Below are positions 20,541 to 35,059 of a stretch of DNA of 64,000 nt, one piece after another. Both the position numbers and the translations under genes were made by a program. Source of the stretch: Alligator mississippiensis (taxonomy: Eukaryota; Chordata; Crocodylia; Alligatoridae); the NCBI RefSeq assembly GCF_030867095.1, contig NC_081833.1, positions 69,963,895-70,027,894 on the forward strand. Reading direction: 5' to 3'. The first letter of the stretch is position 1. Each line of letters starts with the position of its first letter. The notes under the pieces are model-generated. The model saw only the letters and a list, made by a program, of their open reading frames with translations. It made no database searches and was not told the origin of the DNA.

Positions 20541-23468
20541 AAAAAATCAGGTTTAAACAATCCTCTAAATCTTCTGCTTGCAAGCATTGAGCTCCCAGCT
20601 TTTGTCTCTTGTGCTGTGGTCACTGCAGTAGTTCTTGCAGAGACTTGCGAAGGTAAAATAAAGGGGAAACTCCCTCTAAGAAGAACATTTCAGGCCTTTA
20701 CACAGAAAATAAGTCAAGAAGAGAGGTGCTCTCAGCAAGCAGCTTGCATCTGGTCACCTTTCAAAGGGCAACACCCACTGAAGGCAGAACCTGCAGCACT
20801 TTGCCCTTATGTGAGTGTATGCAGTTGTTTCAGTGTGTTGAATGTGATTCAGTTCTGCCTTCTACAAGAATGGGTGCTTAATTGTCTTCACATTATTTTT
20901 TCACTGTTTCTTTGCAACAGCAGAGTAAATGAACCGTAGCCACTAGTCTCAGCCCTTTTTTCCAGTGGTTATATCTTCTGATTGTTTGTTCATCTAATAT
21001 TTCTATTTAAAGCAAACTGTTAGCATAGCTCTCATAGTCTTGAATCGTTTTCATAAAGGGCCACCATTATAAATAGTATGGAGAATCTTTTTTACAAAGA
21101 ATGTAAATTTGCTGTCTTAAGTCTCTGCATTAAACCACAAAGTGCACACAGTAGTGAATATTGCAGAAGAGATCATTTGAACAACTTTGTCTAGCACCTG
21201 GCTCAATCTAACTAAAACCTGAACTAAAAGGACACAAGGCACATCACAGTTTTGCATTTATTCCGTCAATTTTTTTTTTTTTTTGCAGATAAATGCATAT
21301 TTTCAATAGAAATCTTATTGCAACCTCAAAAGAATGGCATGGGTATTTAAATGGTGTGAAGGCAGCACTATTAAGGATCTGCTTTAAGACTGAATGAACA
21401 GAACTCATTCCAAAGGCAGGCTGCTGCTTGCAACCTGGTTGCCAGCAATTCCCCCTCCACATCCCTGTCACTGCCACTGGCATCCTGGCTCCACAGGCCA
21501 GACAATGTCATTTGGCAGGCCAAATCTGGCCCGTAGGCCGTAGGTAGCTGACCCCTGAACTAGAGAAATCCAAATGTTTCCAGTATTCATCTGAAAATAA
21601 AAATTAATTCTAACAATGCCCTAGTTAAAAAAAAACCCAACTTTGGCATTTTTAATGATTCTAAAACTCATCCTTGCAACAAGCAGCATATTGTCCATTT
21701 AGTTCACAGAACTAACTTTTTAAGGGATACAATTTTGTTTTGCATTCAGATTTAAAAAAAAAAAAAGGATAGCATCCTGCCTTCTGGGCATAAGTTCATT
21801 TTTTAGAACTTCTTACTGGAGCAAGTATTCCTATTTGAAGTCAGCAGGCTGCTGCTTGGTCTGAGCAGGGTCTGGGTATGTGCAAAAGTTTATAAAGCTG
21901 GATTCTTTTTGCTCTGCCCAGGAAACAAAAAAGGTTGGATTCTTTTCTCTTTGATTTTAAGCTTTTGTCAGTTAAATGATATCACCACACACTGTCCTGA
22001 ACTCACATTCTCTGCATGCTCTTGGATGTTGCCTCTGCATTCATCTTCTTTCCTGTCAACCAGCAGTTCTGGAACAGTGCAGCTGTTCAATAGGCAAGTT
22101 ACCAGTTTCTTGGTCTTTCAATGTCGGGTTGATTTTTTTTTTTTTTTTTTGGGTGACATTCTGGTGGATGTAGCTTTGGTTTGTTTCAAAAGATCCCAGT
22201 TATCAATACGGCTCTACAAGGAGCAAAAGCAATTGCTCAGGCTAAGCGTGCAAAAGACTTTTCCAGTACTGCACAGATGAGACGTCTTCTGCATGAAAAC
22301 AGCATAATGGTAACATAAGTGTATCTGAAATCAGTAACGCTCCAAGGCAGCACAGTCATTAGGGAGGCCTGCAGAGTGCCCAGCTGTCACAGAGTGCTGT
22401 TCTGTTTGTCTCCTAACCTCCTGTGCTGTGGTGAGACCAAGAGCAGCGAAAACCTGCTGGAAATGGGTTTTTTACCCTTTGGCCTCATATTTGAAAGGTG
22501 AGATTTACCTTGACCAGGTGAAGAGAATTTGAGATTGTGTGTTTGGGTTTCTCGTGATTGGGAGCAGTGGTATTCAGTGTTGTTAGCTCGAAGATCCAAC
22601 ATTTTCAGTCAATTGATGTAGTACCCAGTTTCTCAGCTGCAGCTGAAGTGTACCAGATGCAGCTGGGAAAGGAGCTGAGCAAGGTGACAGCAAGCCAGCC
22701 TCCAGCTGTCTGGAGCTTGAGGCTGCTCTGTGCTGGGCTAGTCATAAGGCGCAAGCCAGGGGCTTGCAAAAGGGATTGAGGCCAAGGGCCCTGCCTCTGT
22801 AGAAGTGGGTGGTGGTTAGCAATCTATCATGCACAAGGATCTTCCGGCACGTGGGGAATTCTTGTGTAGGCACAAACCACTCTCGTTAAGCAGAATCCTT
22901 GTCTTTGCTTGTGGAACATTTTTTTTGGAGCTGGGTAGAAGAACATTTACATCAAGCGCCGTGCTTTCACAAAAAAAATATTTTTAAGCAAAACACATTC
23001 TACAGCATGAATACTTTAAATTCTGTAAAGAAATGTATGACACAGTGGTCTGATAACAGATGGAGCAGAAATTTGTACTGCCTGAACACAGCCAGCCATA
23101 TCGGAGCCGCAGTGACCAAATCTGCTTTCGCGGAGAGAAAGAAGACAGTGATATTGCTAACAAAATTCTAGCCTGGATAAATACCACTGCCTAAATTCTT
23201 CCACCAAGGACAGATCCTTCAGGGTAGGGGAGCAAACAAAAGATAAGGTACATCTGCAGGAACAAAATGTTGCTTCTGTTGGGGAAAATAAACATCTTGT
23301 ATATATGATGGGGAAGCCAGGAAGGAATTGCATTTGAAATGACAATAGCAATGTGAGGACTGGATCTGAACAAGGACATTAAGTAAAGGCACATGAGCAT
23401 AAATGTATTTTGAGAATTAAGCAAACTGGTTGCATAGCCCTTTGTTGGCTTGGGACTACTAGTTTGTT
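20541..23468. other. Gene-free stretch
   Basis: No coding exon recognised. Apart from the hAT-like end at 21480-21560 there are only T-runs at about 21271-21286 and 22132-22150. Confidence 0.4.
21480..21560. mobile_element. hAT-like element end
   Basis: On the minus strand the end reads CAGGGGTCAGCTACCTACGG with a following GGGCCAGATTTGGCC, a typical end of amniote hAT non-autonomous elements. The opposite end was not found; the element may begin near 21240 at the T-run. Confidence 0.5.
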
Positions 23469-24840
23469 TATAGATTTTTAAGACCAGAAAGATCCATTAG
23501 ACCATCTAGTCTGACCTTCTGTGTAACGCAGGCTATTGGGTCTTATCCAGTTAACGCTGTAATGACCTTAATGACTTGTTTAACTAAAGCATATCTGCCA
23601 GAAGGGCATGGAGTCTGGATTTGAGATGGAGAGCCCCCTGCTTCCCTTAGGAATCTGTTCCAAAGGTTCATCACCTTTCAGTTAACAATGTGTGCACTCA
23701 AATGTGTCTGGCTTTTAGTTGAAACCAGCACCGCTTGCTATATCTTTATTTTATTTTGTTTTATTGCAACTTAAAGGGCCCTTTGGTACCTGATATTTTC
23801 TCCCTGTGGAGATGCTAATATACTGTGAGCTGGTCATTTATTGGTTATCTCTTCGGTTAACTAAAAAGATGAATCTCACGCTGTCAAAGCTGAGATTGTC
23901 ATCAGCTTTAAAGTCTCATGCTGAAACGCTGTTTTTTTTCCCTAGCCTTCAAATAATTTTTGAAGCTACGTTCTTCACATGTTCCAATTTTTCAAGATCC
24001 TTTATAAAGGTCTGCAACAGAACTGGATGCCATATTCGATTACTGCTCTCACCCTCTGCTGTATGCACAGGTGAAATTGCCTCTCTTGCCAAAGAATCGT
24101 TTATTGGACTCTGACATAAAAGTAACTAGGTGTTTTGACATCAGTACACTGGGGAGAAGGGTGTTTCAGGACTTCACTGCTGTAATGGTTAGGAGCCCTC
24201 TTCTAATTTCCAGTCTAAATGTATTTGCAGTCAGTGTATACCCATTTGTTCCTGTGCCAACATTGTCCTTTAGCTCAAATCACTCTCCCTGGTGCTTGTT
24301 CCCTTTCTGTATTTATAGACAGCAATCGAATCCCTTCTCAGCTTTCATTTTGCTTTGATAAACAAGCCAAGAAATGTTAGTCTCCTCTTTTATGAGAGGT
24401 CCGTTATTCTCCCTATCCCCTGAGTAGCACGTGTTCAGTTTGAGTTCAAGTCCAGTTGCCTATGCTCAAGAACGATGTTCACAGTGTTCCTTTCTCACTG
24501 CTGCCTGGTAAAATGGCATTAGTATTTCTGCATTTTTACTGGAAGTATTTCATCTCGTGCAGCAGCCTAGGATCACATGTGCCTTTTTCATAGTTACATC
24601 TCACTGGCCTCTCAGAATCGGGATGACCCATATTCTTTACTCCGTGATGAATGGCCTTGCTTTTGGCTGCTTTTGAACACATCTTGTTTGAAGGGGCTTA
24701 GCTCACCAGGTGATCCAGATCCTGAATGGCAGTAGATCCTGCCTTCACTGTTCTTTACCACTTCTTGTATAATCCACCCACTTTGTCAGCAGTGATTTTG
24801 TACTTCCTTCCAGATCATTGATAACAGTAGCGAATGGCAT
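23469..24840 (-). mobile_element. CR1 LINE, 1.4-kb copy
   Basis: Antisense CR1. The 3' end lies near 23469 (TTTAAGACCAGAAAGATCCA, then CATCTAGTCTGACCTTCTGT). The copy continues through TTCCAAAGGTTCATCAC, TTCAAGATCCTTTATAAAGG, GCAGCCTAGGATCACATGTG and AGGTGATCCAGATCCTGAAT to TTCCAGATCATTGATAACAG near 24825. It resembles the turtle/crocodilian CR1 class with a TAAGRCCAGAAGGGACCA tail. It has many indels relative to what I recall of the family, so it is old; no intact frame. Confidence 0.75.
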
Positions 24841-27800
24841 TGACTCCATGTATGGATTTTAATTCAGTATTTGTACAAACTATTCCTTTCTATAATTTGT
24901 CAGGTGCTGCCAACTGTTTTCGGAGGGACAGTCCTGTCCCTTCAGGCTTTCAGCACCTGGCTCATCTCGCACACACAAGGAAGTGTTTGTGGCTTCTCAA
25001 ACCCAGCTGCTCCCAGAGACTCTGGATATCTATGGTCAATCCTGGCGAAGCCCTGTGTCTCCACGTAAGCTGTGCACCTCAGGGGCCTGACACAGCTCTT
25101 TGGTAGCAGAGCTACAATGGGGCTATGCTAAAAGAGACTGTCCCCTTGCCAGCTTGACCTCAGGCATGATTTCCTCCCCTAGGTAAGTTCTGCAGCACTA
25201 GAAAAGGAAGAGTTTGTATCTCCCACTCCTCACAACATCTGGCTTACTTAATTCTTCCCTCTCCTCTGCCCAGACAGCAGGGGACACGGGTACAAGTGGA
25301 CTGAGCTGGGTTGTGGCTGATTGCCCATGTAGAACATCTTTGCACATGGCTGTGGGCACAGGGTGCAATCTAACCCCAAATAATTTAGCCCAGATGTCAC
25401 TGGAAAGAGGATGGGCTTAATGTTTATATGTGTATGTTGAGTGTAGCAGTTGAGAGAAGGAATGAACCTTAGGAGAAAAATGGAGTAGTGGGGAATTAAT
25501 TATTTTCTCTTAAGTTTGATCTCCCAAAAAGCCAGAATCAGGTCATATTCCTGTCTGATCTGGGAGCTGCTCTGTTGTCAGACACATTCACTGATCACGT
25601 GCATGTGTGGTGGGTGACATTCAAGGAAAGCTGCTCAGCAATGTTACAAAACATGCGGCAGCCAGGACTGTTCAACAGCTGCTTTGGGAACAGACAAGTA
25701 CCTGCTCCTCAGGGGTCACAGAGGAGAGGACACTGGTAAAGATGACAGTTCAGAGTCTCTCAAGGCAGGGATAGACTCTCAGACTGGTGCACCAAGCTAG
25801 AGTTGGAGGATGATAAGATTTTTTCTTTGGGAAAGGTGCAAATCCAATTTCTGGAGATTGATGATGATCTCTGGTGAATTATGCAGTATTGCAGTCTCAG
25901 CTGCAGGCTACGAACTGTAGCTGTTTGTCTCGGGGATGATTATTACTTAAAGGTTATATTGCAAGCTTCCCGAAGCATGACAGTTGCTTCATTCAGAGAG
26001 GAGCCGTCGTCATCCCAGAAAGAAAACAGTCTGCATTTTAGATATGAAGAACCAAGGCAGGGTGATAAACAGCAGCGTAAGGAAAGCAGGTTACAGCTAC
26101 ATGCTCAGACGTTTGGATGGTGTGTGTACATGCATTTTGCAGCAGCTCTGTTATGTCTTATGTTCATCTTTTGTTTGATTAAATAAAGGTCAGAAATAAA
26201 AATTGGGAATATCATTAACTCATTGTTTGCAGCAGTCTGTCTGTTCTGCTTTTTAATACAGCCATTGTGACCTGACTGTTATCTGGTGTTGTACAGAAAT
26301 GTAAGAGATTATTCTCCTAAATGGGGAAGATATACCACCACTCCCTCTGCCAAACCTGCCATCTTAATATGATTAAATTCTGGCAGGAAATTCCCAAATC
26401 GGCATTTGGGACTAACTGTCCTAACTGTTGGGAAATGCCTCTGGTCCAGGTCTATCTCGCACCACCATTACGCTGAGCTGTGCCCACTGAAGCCACTGGA
26501 ACGTCACTGAATTTACTATACTTGAGTCTTCAGCGGGAGCAAGGGTGGCATCACCCAGCCCTACGTTAAATAGGTAGGTCGTATACTGCTTGTTAAAGCT
26601 TGTCTACAATAATAGGAAGAGTCTACCGTAAGACTGTCCTAAAGCCTATGACCTCCAACCATCTATAATGTAAAACCCAACGCTTAACTCTCCACATCAG
26701 TCCTGCCTAAAAGCTCTGCTGAACTTCCAGGTCTGAAGCCAGCCCAACCTTTGATCATCTCCTAGCCCTTCACTTTCTTGCGGGGTTTGGAACGACACAG
26801 GAAGTCTACCAGAAGCAATCCCAGAACTCCCTGTTCCTATATTTGGCCTGTCTGTACCTCACTTGACTGCCTATAAGTTGAGACGAGTCCAGAGGAGGAA
26901 CAAATAGTTTGCCGGCTGATTCACAGAAGGGTTCACCAAGGGAACCTAGACTATAACTTAATGCTTGACTGAATACATAAGCACAGTATGGACACCACTG
27001 GAGCAGATTATGAGGTGTGAAAGGTCTGGGGAAGGGTGACAACATGTGACTCAGGTTAGTTGAGGATAATCTTAAGGTCAGCCCTGAACATCACTGGAGC
27101 TATATCTTAAGGGTCCAATTTTTCATTGAGCTTAAAAGGAGTTTTGCCAAGAAGTTCGGTGGTAGTGACAGGGAGCTGCAAACTTCAAGTCATGTCTCCT
27201 AAAGTTAATACAAAGAATCATACTCACTCAGCGGAAACTGGATTGAGCCTTAACTATGGCATAGCCGAATGCTTTCTGGACAGCTAAGAGGACAGGGTAC
27301 CTGCAATAGGAGCTCATAGTGCAGTTGAGAAAGAATTCAAGAAGGCAGAGGAGACTATTGGTAAGAGAGGAAGGAAGAGTGGTGTTATAACAAATAAGGT
27401 GATCTGTTGCATGTAGACCATGCGAGATCCTTCTTTTCCCCATATAAAGTCAGAACCTAGGTAGGCTTAATCAATTATTTTCTCCACCCTTGATATTCCC
27501 TTAGGAAGTTAAATGAGACTGAGATCAGAGTGTTAAGGAAAGTCTTTCAGAGGAAAGTAGCTTGGGTAGAAAACAAGGCCAGCTTCTCTAGGACTCCCAG
27601 CCCTTTTTCTTTTCTCTGAGCAGGGACTTGTCTTTTACATTTTGAGCACCACCGAGTGGTGGAATTATGCACTGGGGGTGTTTTGTTCATTTTGTTCTGT
27701 TTTTGGTTTTATACTGGAGAAAACAATACCAAGATTAATCAGGTCACCATTTGATTTTGTGGAGTTATACCTAAGCTGTCTCAAAACTCATAGATAAGTG

Positions 27801-29449
27801 ATGCAGCTCGGGCCCTTTTCCCTTTCAAAAATACAGCGCAGCCCCTATGTTTCTCTTTCTTTGACATTTCCTTTGTGCACAGAGAATCAGAAATCTCACT
27901 CTCCCAGCTAAGGAGCTGGATCAATTTATTACTGCTGTTCTCAGATGACTGGGGTGAGATGAGGATAAGTCTTTTAAATGTCAGCTTGGTTTATTACAGC
28001 TCTGTGGAAAGATAATAATACACAAAGAGGGGCAAAGGGGAAAGAAGATCCTTATCCGCAGGCCCTCAAGTGACTGGAGGCAAAGGAAGATTCAGGAAAC
28101 ATGCTGTGTTTAAGAAATTGAGATGTGCCACATTTGCAGCTCAATTGTCAGAGCTGTTTAAGTAATTGGCTTACTGCTAATTTAATTTGACAGTGAAGTC
28201 AGTACTGTGGATGTTTTCTAGTCACAGCTGCAGACAAATTAAAAACAATATTGAATAGCTTTGTATTTTTCAGTACCAGAGATGCAACATTAATCTGTTT
28301 AGTAAACCACTTTGCTGCTGGAACTTGATTCTGCTTCATTCTTGGTGTACAATCATTTACACATTTAGACCATTTAGACAGACAGACAGACAGTGTCTTG
28401 AATCCTGATAGAACCCAAAGTGATTTAGAAGCTATGTAGGCAGAGCAGTACTGAAATGCCACCATCTCTGGCTTGAGAGTCTCTTATTTTGCCCAACTGT
28501 AGTTATGTAGGGATGAACTGTGAATTACTTTTCCAAAAGTAACTTCCTACTTGGCAGGGGAGATACCATAATCAAGGTTGTTTTCCCAGGGTGAGATCTG
28601 TCCCTTGCACTCCAGGCAGAATGACCCCTGCAAGTTTCCAGATGTGGAAAACTCAACTGCACAATTTTGTAGTAACAGGGGACTGTTTGTGCTTCCCCCC
28701 TAGCTTGGTTCTTCAGCCCTTTGGCAAGTAGCAAGCGTGACTAGGGAATATCCATACTCCAATGACTTTGGGCTTGGGGCCTGCATGTAGGATGTCTGCC
28801 ATGGATTTGGGGAGAATCCAAAGTCCCAAACTGATGGGCCTGGGAGGAAGACTTGCCTGGTGGCAGAGCCACTCAGACTGAGCCAAGCTCAATAGCTCAA
28901 TTCTATTTGGAATTCAGAACTAATTCAGCTTTAAGCCAAACCCCCTCCCCAGCAAAACAAAATAAAAAACCCCCAAAATCCTTCTATCCTGAGCACCACA
29001 GAAAGAATAAAGAGCATATTTGTGCAGTGCAAGGCAGTGCTCTGCAGACATGCCTGCCCAGCCTTGCATTCATTTGCTTTAAAACTGGGAGCACTATCCA
29101 TCTTAATGCAGCACTGCACCCAGACTAAATTAGCTCTGCTGAGAAGCCTGGATTATTAGCTCAGGCACTGTGCTGCGCAAACCCATAATTTATTTGTACA
29201 GCCTCCCAGCCTGGAGCTGTGGCCTGCAGAGCCAACTCTAGTATTTCTACACACGGTCGCATTGTGCTGTGTAGGCCCGGGTGTACAAGACAGTGTTCAC
29301 AGCTAGCTTGGGTACATCTGTACAACACTGCATTGTGCCATGTATACCTACCCAAAGGATCCAACCAGGGGTTGAGCAGTATCCTCAGACATTACTGGGT
29401 TACAGAAAGAGATACTGTGCCAAAGATGATATAGAGGTGGCTGGGATGA
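24841..29449. other. Gene-free stretch
   Basis: Ordinary intergenic DNA. Short frames look random. A (GACA)n microsatellite of about five units lies near 28373-28391. No exon with a splice context and family resemblance was found. Confidence 0.4.
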
Positions 29450-29545
29450 TGGAGCTGTGGATGGCCTTCCTTTGAGCAAGGCAGTTGGACTAGGTGACCT
29501 CCTTAGGTCCCTTCCAACCCTCATTTCCTGTGATTCTGAGTCTAC
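29450..29545 (+). mobile_element. CR1 3' terminal fragment
   Basis: Sense CR1/L3 tail: CAGTTGGACTAGGTGACCTC, then AGGTCCCTTCCAACCCT and a TGTGATTCTGAG terminus. About 95 bases; 5'-truncated. Confidence 0.7.
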
Positions 29546-30015
29546 AATTACTGTCTTGGAGAGTGATTTTGGGTCTTAATTAAGGAATATTTGAAAACTT
29601 TCAGATCCCCAACAGTTAACAATATTGCTTGGCAGCTGTTTATTTATTGGTTAAATTTAGTTTGACACTGGTACAGGTCAGCTAGGGATGTTTTTCTCCT
29701 TCTAATCCTATTCCACTGTTTGCATACAAGTAAGCATCTGTCAAGTTCACAACACTTTGCAGGCATTAATTAACAAAATCAGATGAGAAGCAGGCATGTT
29801 ATCCACAGAATTTTAAAGGAACTGGACCATTAAGGGACTTGCTTTCGGCCAGGCACGAAGACGAGCAAAAGGGCAGACTTGGCTTGCAGCCATGTGCTTA
29901 AAAGACAGGACCAGCCTTCCCCAACCTGCGTGTCAAAGAAGCATTGAATCTTGGCTTGACTGGTAGCTCAGGACGCTGTTCTGGATACCCAAAATCAGGA
30001 GCAACCTCAGGATCC

Positions 30016-30416
30016 TTAGGCCACGTCTGCACGAGCAGGGGTGTGCATTTGCAGCAGCACAAATTTGTGCCACTACTTCTTGCCACAGTACACAATCCTG
30101 CCCCTGCACTTTGCATCTGGACACATTGTCCCATTGCTCCATGTGCTGCAGGGTTGTTGGGGCTGGCTGGGGCACAAGGTGCCTCAGTGCAGCGCTAGCT
30201 GGCAGGCAGCCCCCAGATTGAGGCACCCTCTGCCCCAGCTAGCCAGGAAGCAGCACATGCCCTGGGCTGCCTACTCCCCCATCTCCCTGGCTGGCTGGAA
30301 CACAGTGTGCCTCGAGACAGGGGAGCAGGAAGCCCTGGACTGGCTGCTCTCCTGCCTCTGCATGCCTCAGCTAATGATAGTTCAAGGGTGTCAAGGTATT
30401 GCAGACATACCCCAAT
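30016..30416. mobile_element. DNA element with CACGTCTGCAC end
   Basis: The left end is TTAGGCCACGTCTGCACGAG and the right end on the other strand is TTGGGGTATGTCTGCAATAC, an imperfect inverted pair. The interior is GC-rich and non-coding. It belongs to the same broad class as 34404-34682 and 40286-40376 (ends of GCACATCTACAC type). Confidence 0.5.
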
Positions 30417-31059
30417 TAAAATATAAGAACTAGAAGCTGATAATGGGGCTGAGGAGTGTTTAAGCAGGTACAACTGCACTGAAAGTAAACATTTTTAAAC
30501 AATATCTGAGTATGACTAATGGTTGATACTTCTTGAAACTTCCAAAAAGCAGCACTAGCTAGCAATATTCCACATTCAGCTCTATGAAACTCAGGTGCGT
30601 TTTTTTCCCCAGGAGAACTACAAAAAGGCCACATGAATTAGCTGAAAACACAGACTCATTACCAGCCAGTAAATTGTCTTGGCATAGTGACACAGTAACA
30701 GATACTTTACAAAAGCCCCTGGCTTCTAGTTGCAAGTTTCTTTGACAATCTGTTGTGATCCTGTTTGTTGGAGACTAGGGCAGGATTTCTAAACCCACTT
30801 CATTAGCTCATTCACAATTTGCATATAGGTCATGAAAGGAGAGTAACACTACTCCCCCTGAAAGTCCTTCACTTTTCCCACAGGGCAAGATATTCTCCGA
30901 TCCACTTCAGCACTTACAATGTCATTCTTCTAGATAAAGAGATACCCCTAACATATCACAAGGGCCCTTATAGATTTCAGCAAGCAATGGACTATGGCTG
31001 CCACCACCACCAGCCAGCCTGGCCTTGGTGCAGCTCCCCTCTAGCTGAAAAGAAACTGC

Positions 31060-31228
31060 ACTCACCACAACCTGGGGGAGTTTTGGGAGGATGCTGAGAA
31101 ACATCAGTGGCATAGGCACAGCTTCCAGCTCCCTGGCCCCAACAGAGTCTGTGCTCAACCCAGACACAGCCCTGCATTTCTGCAGACTGGATTTAGCCCA
31201 TGGGCTGTATGTTGCCAACCCCTAATAT
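31060..31228. mobile_element. hAT-like element, right end
   Basis: The right end read on the minus strand is TAGGGGTTGGCAACATACAG followed by CCCATGGGCTAAATCCAG, typical of an amniote hAT non-autonomous element. The left boundary is uncertain and may lie near 30970. Confidence 0.5.
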
Positions 31229-31984
31229 ACTGTCATGATCCCAAGCTTGGAATCAAGGTGCTAGATGATACCTTTATGACTCGCACTGAAAGGAAAGGAA
31301 CCCTTCGTTATCTCAGGCAAATGCAAATAAATATAAAAAAAGTCTGCTATCTAGAACTTCTAGTTTTCAAGAATCAAAGTATTATTTACCTGGAAATAGG
31401 ACAGTAGCCCTGCATAACTGCCATATGCCCATCAGTGGTTTATTTCAGATGCAGCGGCATAAGCACGTATTTGTCTTTCTGGATTGATGCCTCTCTGCCC
31501 AAGGGGTAGATAAACAATGGAATTACATTTGACTTCTATTTCTTAACATCACTTCCACCCACCGCATTGGCTCACCTTTCTAATCCTAACAGTTCTTTTT
31601 GAAGTACATTAGCCTCATCCTTCACTTCTGATTAGTTATCCTTAGAGCTGGCCCTTCTGGAGACTTCAGGTCCTCTTCAGTGATAAACCCATCACCGTTT
31701 TCAATGAGAAAGGGAATGTATTTCATCATGCTGCTAAATATGTGCTTGCCCACCTTCCCCCCTGGAAAGAACTACCCATCAGTCATGTATGCATAGAATT
31801 AATCAATCATTCTCGCACTTAAATAGCAGCTAGAACATATCTGAAGACCTGGGTTTGTGCTAGAAGTAGGTTATTCTTATAAGGTTCATACACATATTTT
31901 CACCACTTAAAAAAACCCTGAAAAGGTGAAAATCTGTCAATTGGTTTACTATGTGAAATACAACACAACCACCATAATTGGTAA

Positions 31985-32584
31985 AATTAGTTTTTATTCA
32001 CTTCTTGTCTGCCGCAGAGCTGTAGCCTCTCTGTAAAAAGCAAAACAAAAGAACAGCTACAGGTAGAGCAGAGTAGTTTCCACTAAAGACCTATACGTTC
32101 ACTTGTGCATACCCAAAACCTTCGTGAGTTCTGAAGGCAGCAATGCAGCTTTTGTATCAGAACACCCAGTTAGCCATACGTGTATTTGGATAGAAAACTG
32201 TAGTGCGGAATACTGTGACAATGCTACTAAATTAAGGCTGTTGCATATCACAATGCTACTTGGTAAGTGTCTATTTTTATAAACTAGACATGTATTTTAC
32301 TCCAGAGGATATGGTTCCAAATGTTGAAATGATATACAAATTAAGCTAAAAAACAGGTGTGCAAAAAGGTGAGAATATTATTATTTTTTTTTATCTGCAG
32401 TCAGTTGAAAGTTTGCTCTTTAGTACAGGATTCAGAAGTCGTGTTTTTCCCTTGAAACATTATCCAAGTTCTCTGCAATATACAGTTTTTCAAGCCACCC
32501 AATGTGAGACCTTCTGTACACTACTAATTTGCAACAAAACTACACTGGAGTAAGTTTTATGCTGGTTTATTATAGTGGTCCAGG
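31985..32584 (-). other. GCSH: Probable GCSH 3' UTR with poly(A) signals
   Basis: Downstream of the GCSH stop codon (minus strand) the distal AATAAA lies at 31998-31993. Another AATAAA lies only about 15 bases past the stop, at about 32570-32565. The distal signal would give a 3' UTR of roughly 600 bases. End positions are inferred from the signals only. Confidence 0.5.
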
Positions 32585-32682
32585 TCAGTCTTCAATGGAT
32601 TTTATGTATTTCTCATATGCATCCTCACTCATCAGTTCATCAAGTTCAGAAGGGCTGTCCACAGTCATTTTGATAAGCCAGC
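32585..32682 (-). CDS. GCSH: GCSH exon 5 and stop
   Basis: 98 bases including the TGA stop at 32587-32585. Encodes [20 protein letters not shown] then [12 protein letters not shown]. Acceptor TTTCAG. Confidence 0.97.
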
Positions 32683-35025
32683 CTGAAATCAAGTGAGAAA
32701 GTCATATTTAAAAGAAGTTGCTTGTATCCTATAAAATAAATATAGGCATGTACAGCCATGCTACCCCAATACACCAATAGCTATTCAAAACTGTGATACT
32801 CAGTAGAATCTGAGTGCCTTGCATGAACTAAACAATGTTCAGAAGGCAAAGTCTGTTAAGACATGGAAATACAATCAAAATATGGTTTGTCTTTACTATC
32901 CAAAAGTTAATTTAGTTTCACCCAGTAAATTAATCTCTTAAAAAAATGGGCTAGTCAAAACAAAACTAAAAGCATTTAACTCTGGTGCTCACAGTGGCTG
33001 GAGAATACTAAGAAATGCATTCCTGTTCTATAATTACATTGGTTCTGCTTGTGATAGAGGCATCATCTGATCCTAAACGCAGCAGTGCTGTTCATTCATT
33101 GAAAGGATAAACAGTCCCTTACCATCCTTGTAACAAGATTTATTGACAAGTCCTGGATTATCTGCAAGGGCAGTGTTAATTTCGGTTACTTCTCCTGTGA
33201 GAGGAGAATATAGCTCACTAGCAGCTTTCACACTTTCCAGAGCGCCAAACTCATCTGAAATACAGAATATGTATTTTTTATTTTATTTTTTTTAGAAGAA
33301 AAGACATTCAGTGATTTAATTTGGTTGATGAATGATTTAAAGATGACCCAGACTGATCACGTCAGCCTTTGGAAACTAACCAATAAAGAATGTAAGTCTG
33401 TCTCATCCCAAAAGGCTGAGAGGCAATTTAATGCCCCAATTTCATTACAATAACTAGAGATTTTAAAGTACTCTAAGAGAAGGGGTAGTTCAGTAATAAT
33501 ACAACCAGGTACTATGCAAGGGATTTAATGTGTTATTTACCTTGTCCTGCCCTTGTCATTTTAATAACCGCATGTAAAATATGAAAGTTGGGGCAATGCT
33601 AGCATTAACAACTCACACTGCAACGAAATGAGACAAAGTCTGGAAGAACATGAAGCTCTCAAAAGGGCAGTCAGTTCAAGCTCTGGGAAATAAAATACAA
33701 CACATCCAGGGAGCTTTTAGAAGTAGATCTAGATCAAGTAGAATAAAAGGTGGAAGAAAGGAACAAAATTCTTTCCAAAAGGGTTAAAACTGAGTTTGTT
33801 CATTACCCATTGAAAGAGATAGGACCTTTGTGAAGAAGAATGTGACCACTCCATACCACTTAGGAAGGTTACAGTGTGGTATGTTGATTATGAGCCTCTG
33901 TCTAGAGCTTGCGACAGAAACTTTGCATAGCGTGAGACTGACCCTTACACCACCTCTCTTCTAATCTCGTTATGCAATTTGCTACATCCCTAGTCAATGG
34001 TGGATTATCTCTTCATGTACTATAAAGCCATCCCCTTCCTTAAGGGCACAGAAAGGAAAAAGATTTTCTCCTGCTTGCAAAGGGACACTCTTCAGCAGTG
34101 GTTTCCACATTGCTACATTTTTTATGATTGAATAACATACACTTAAGACTGAGAAGTGGTTTGGCTCAAGCACAGGGCTGGGGGCTCCCATGTGCTAACT
34201 TCTGCTTTGTTACTGACTGGGTGTAGGGGCTAATGTGTATACAAAACTTTGTATCTGTAAAGTCTACATCAGCTCTCCCATATTGATTCATTAATCTCAA
34301 CAAAGAAACAGCTTGTGAAATTCAAACCAAGTAAACCATTTAAGAACACTGCCAGGTTTTCAAATCACAGCATAAAAGTACCTCAATTTTAAAGTGTAGT
34401 TTGGGCGCATCTGTGACACTGTACAGCAATGTTGCTACGGCAGTGTACTTTAGCACTTCCTTTTGGAAGTACTAAAGCATGGCACAGTATGGGTGGTTAC
34501 TGTGCTATGCACATCACACTGTTAGATTTTGACATAGCAGCGCACGCACTACACTGGGGAGTGCACAGCTACAGCAACATAGCTGGCAGTCACACATAGA
34601 CCCCTGCGATCACTATGTCGCTGTAGCGCACCATACAGTGACCTAGTGTGTTGCCATACGGCAATGTGTAGATGTGCCCTGATTGTAGCAATTCTATTTA
34701 AGCCTGCATGAAATTAAAGTGTTTTACATTTAGTTTTTAATTAACTGCATCTACAATTATCAGGCCAGATTCTAACCCCCATTAATAAACAGTGGAGAAT
34801 TCTATTGTACCTTGTTACAGCACTGACAGTTTGGAACCAAAGATCTCAGCCATCTTAGAAACATAAATATCCATACCCTACATACAATCCAATACACAAA
34901 GCTACTTAATATGCATATTACAAAATTAAGCAATGTTGATGCAAGCAAGATGATAAGAACTGGTGCAGGTGATATAATGATTAAGTTAAAAATTAAGATG
35001 TGTGTTATGGAAATAGTTTAACAGC

Positions 35026-35059
<34 letters not shown>

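Noticed and set aside
20454-20939. 161-codon plus-strand frame
   Set aside because: Starts inside antisense CR1 sequence and shows no family resemblance.
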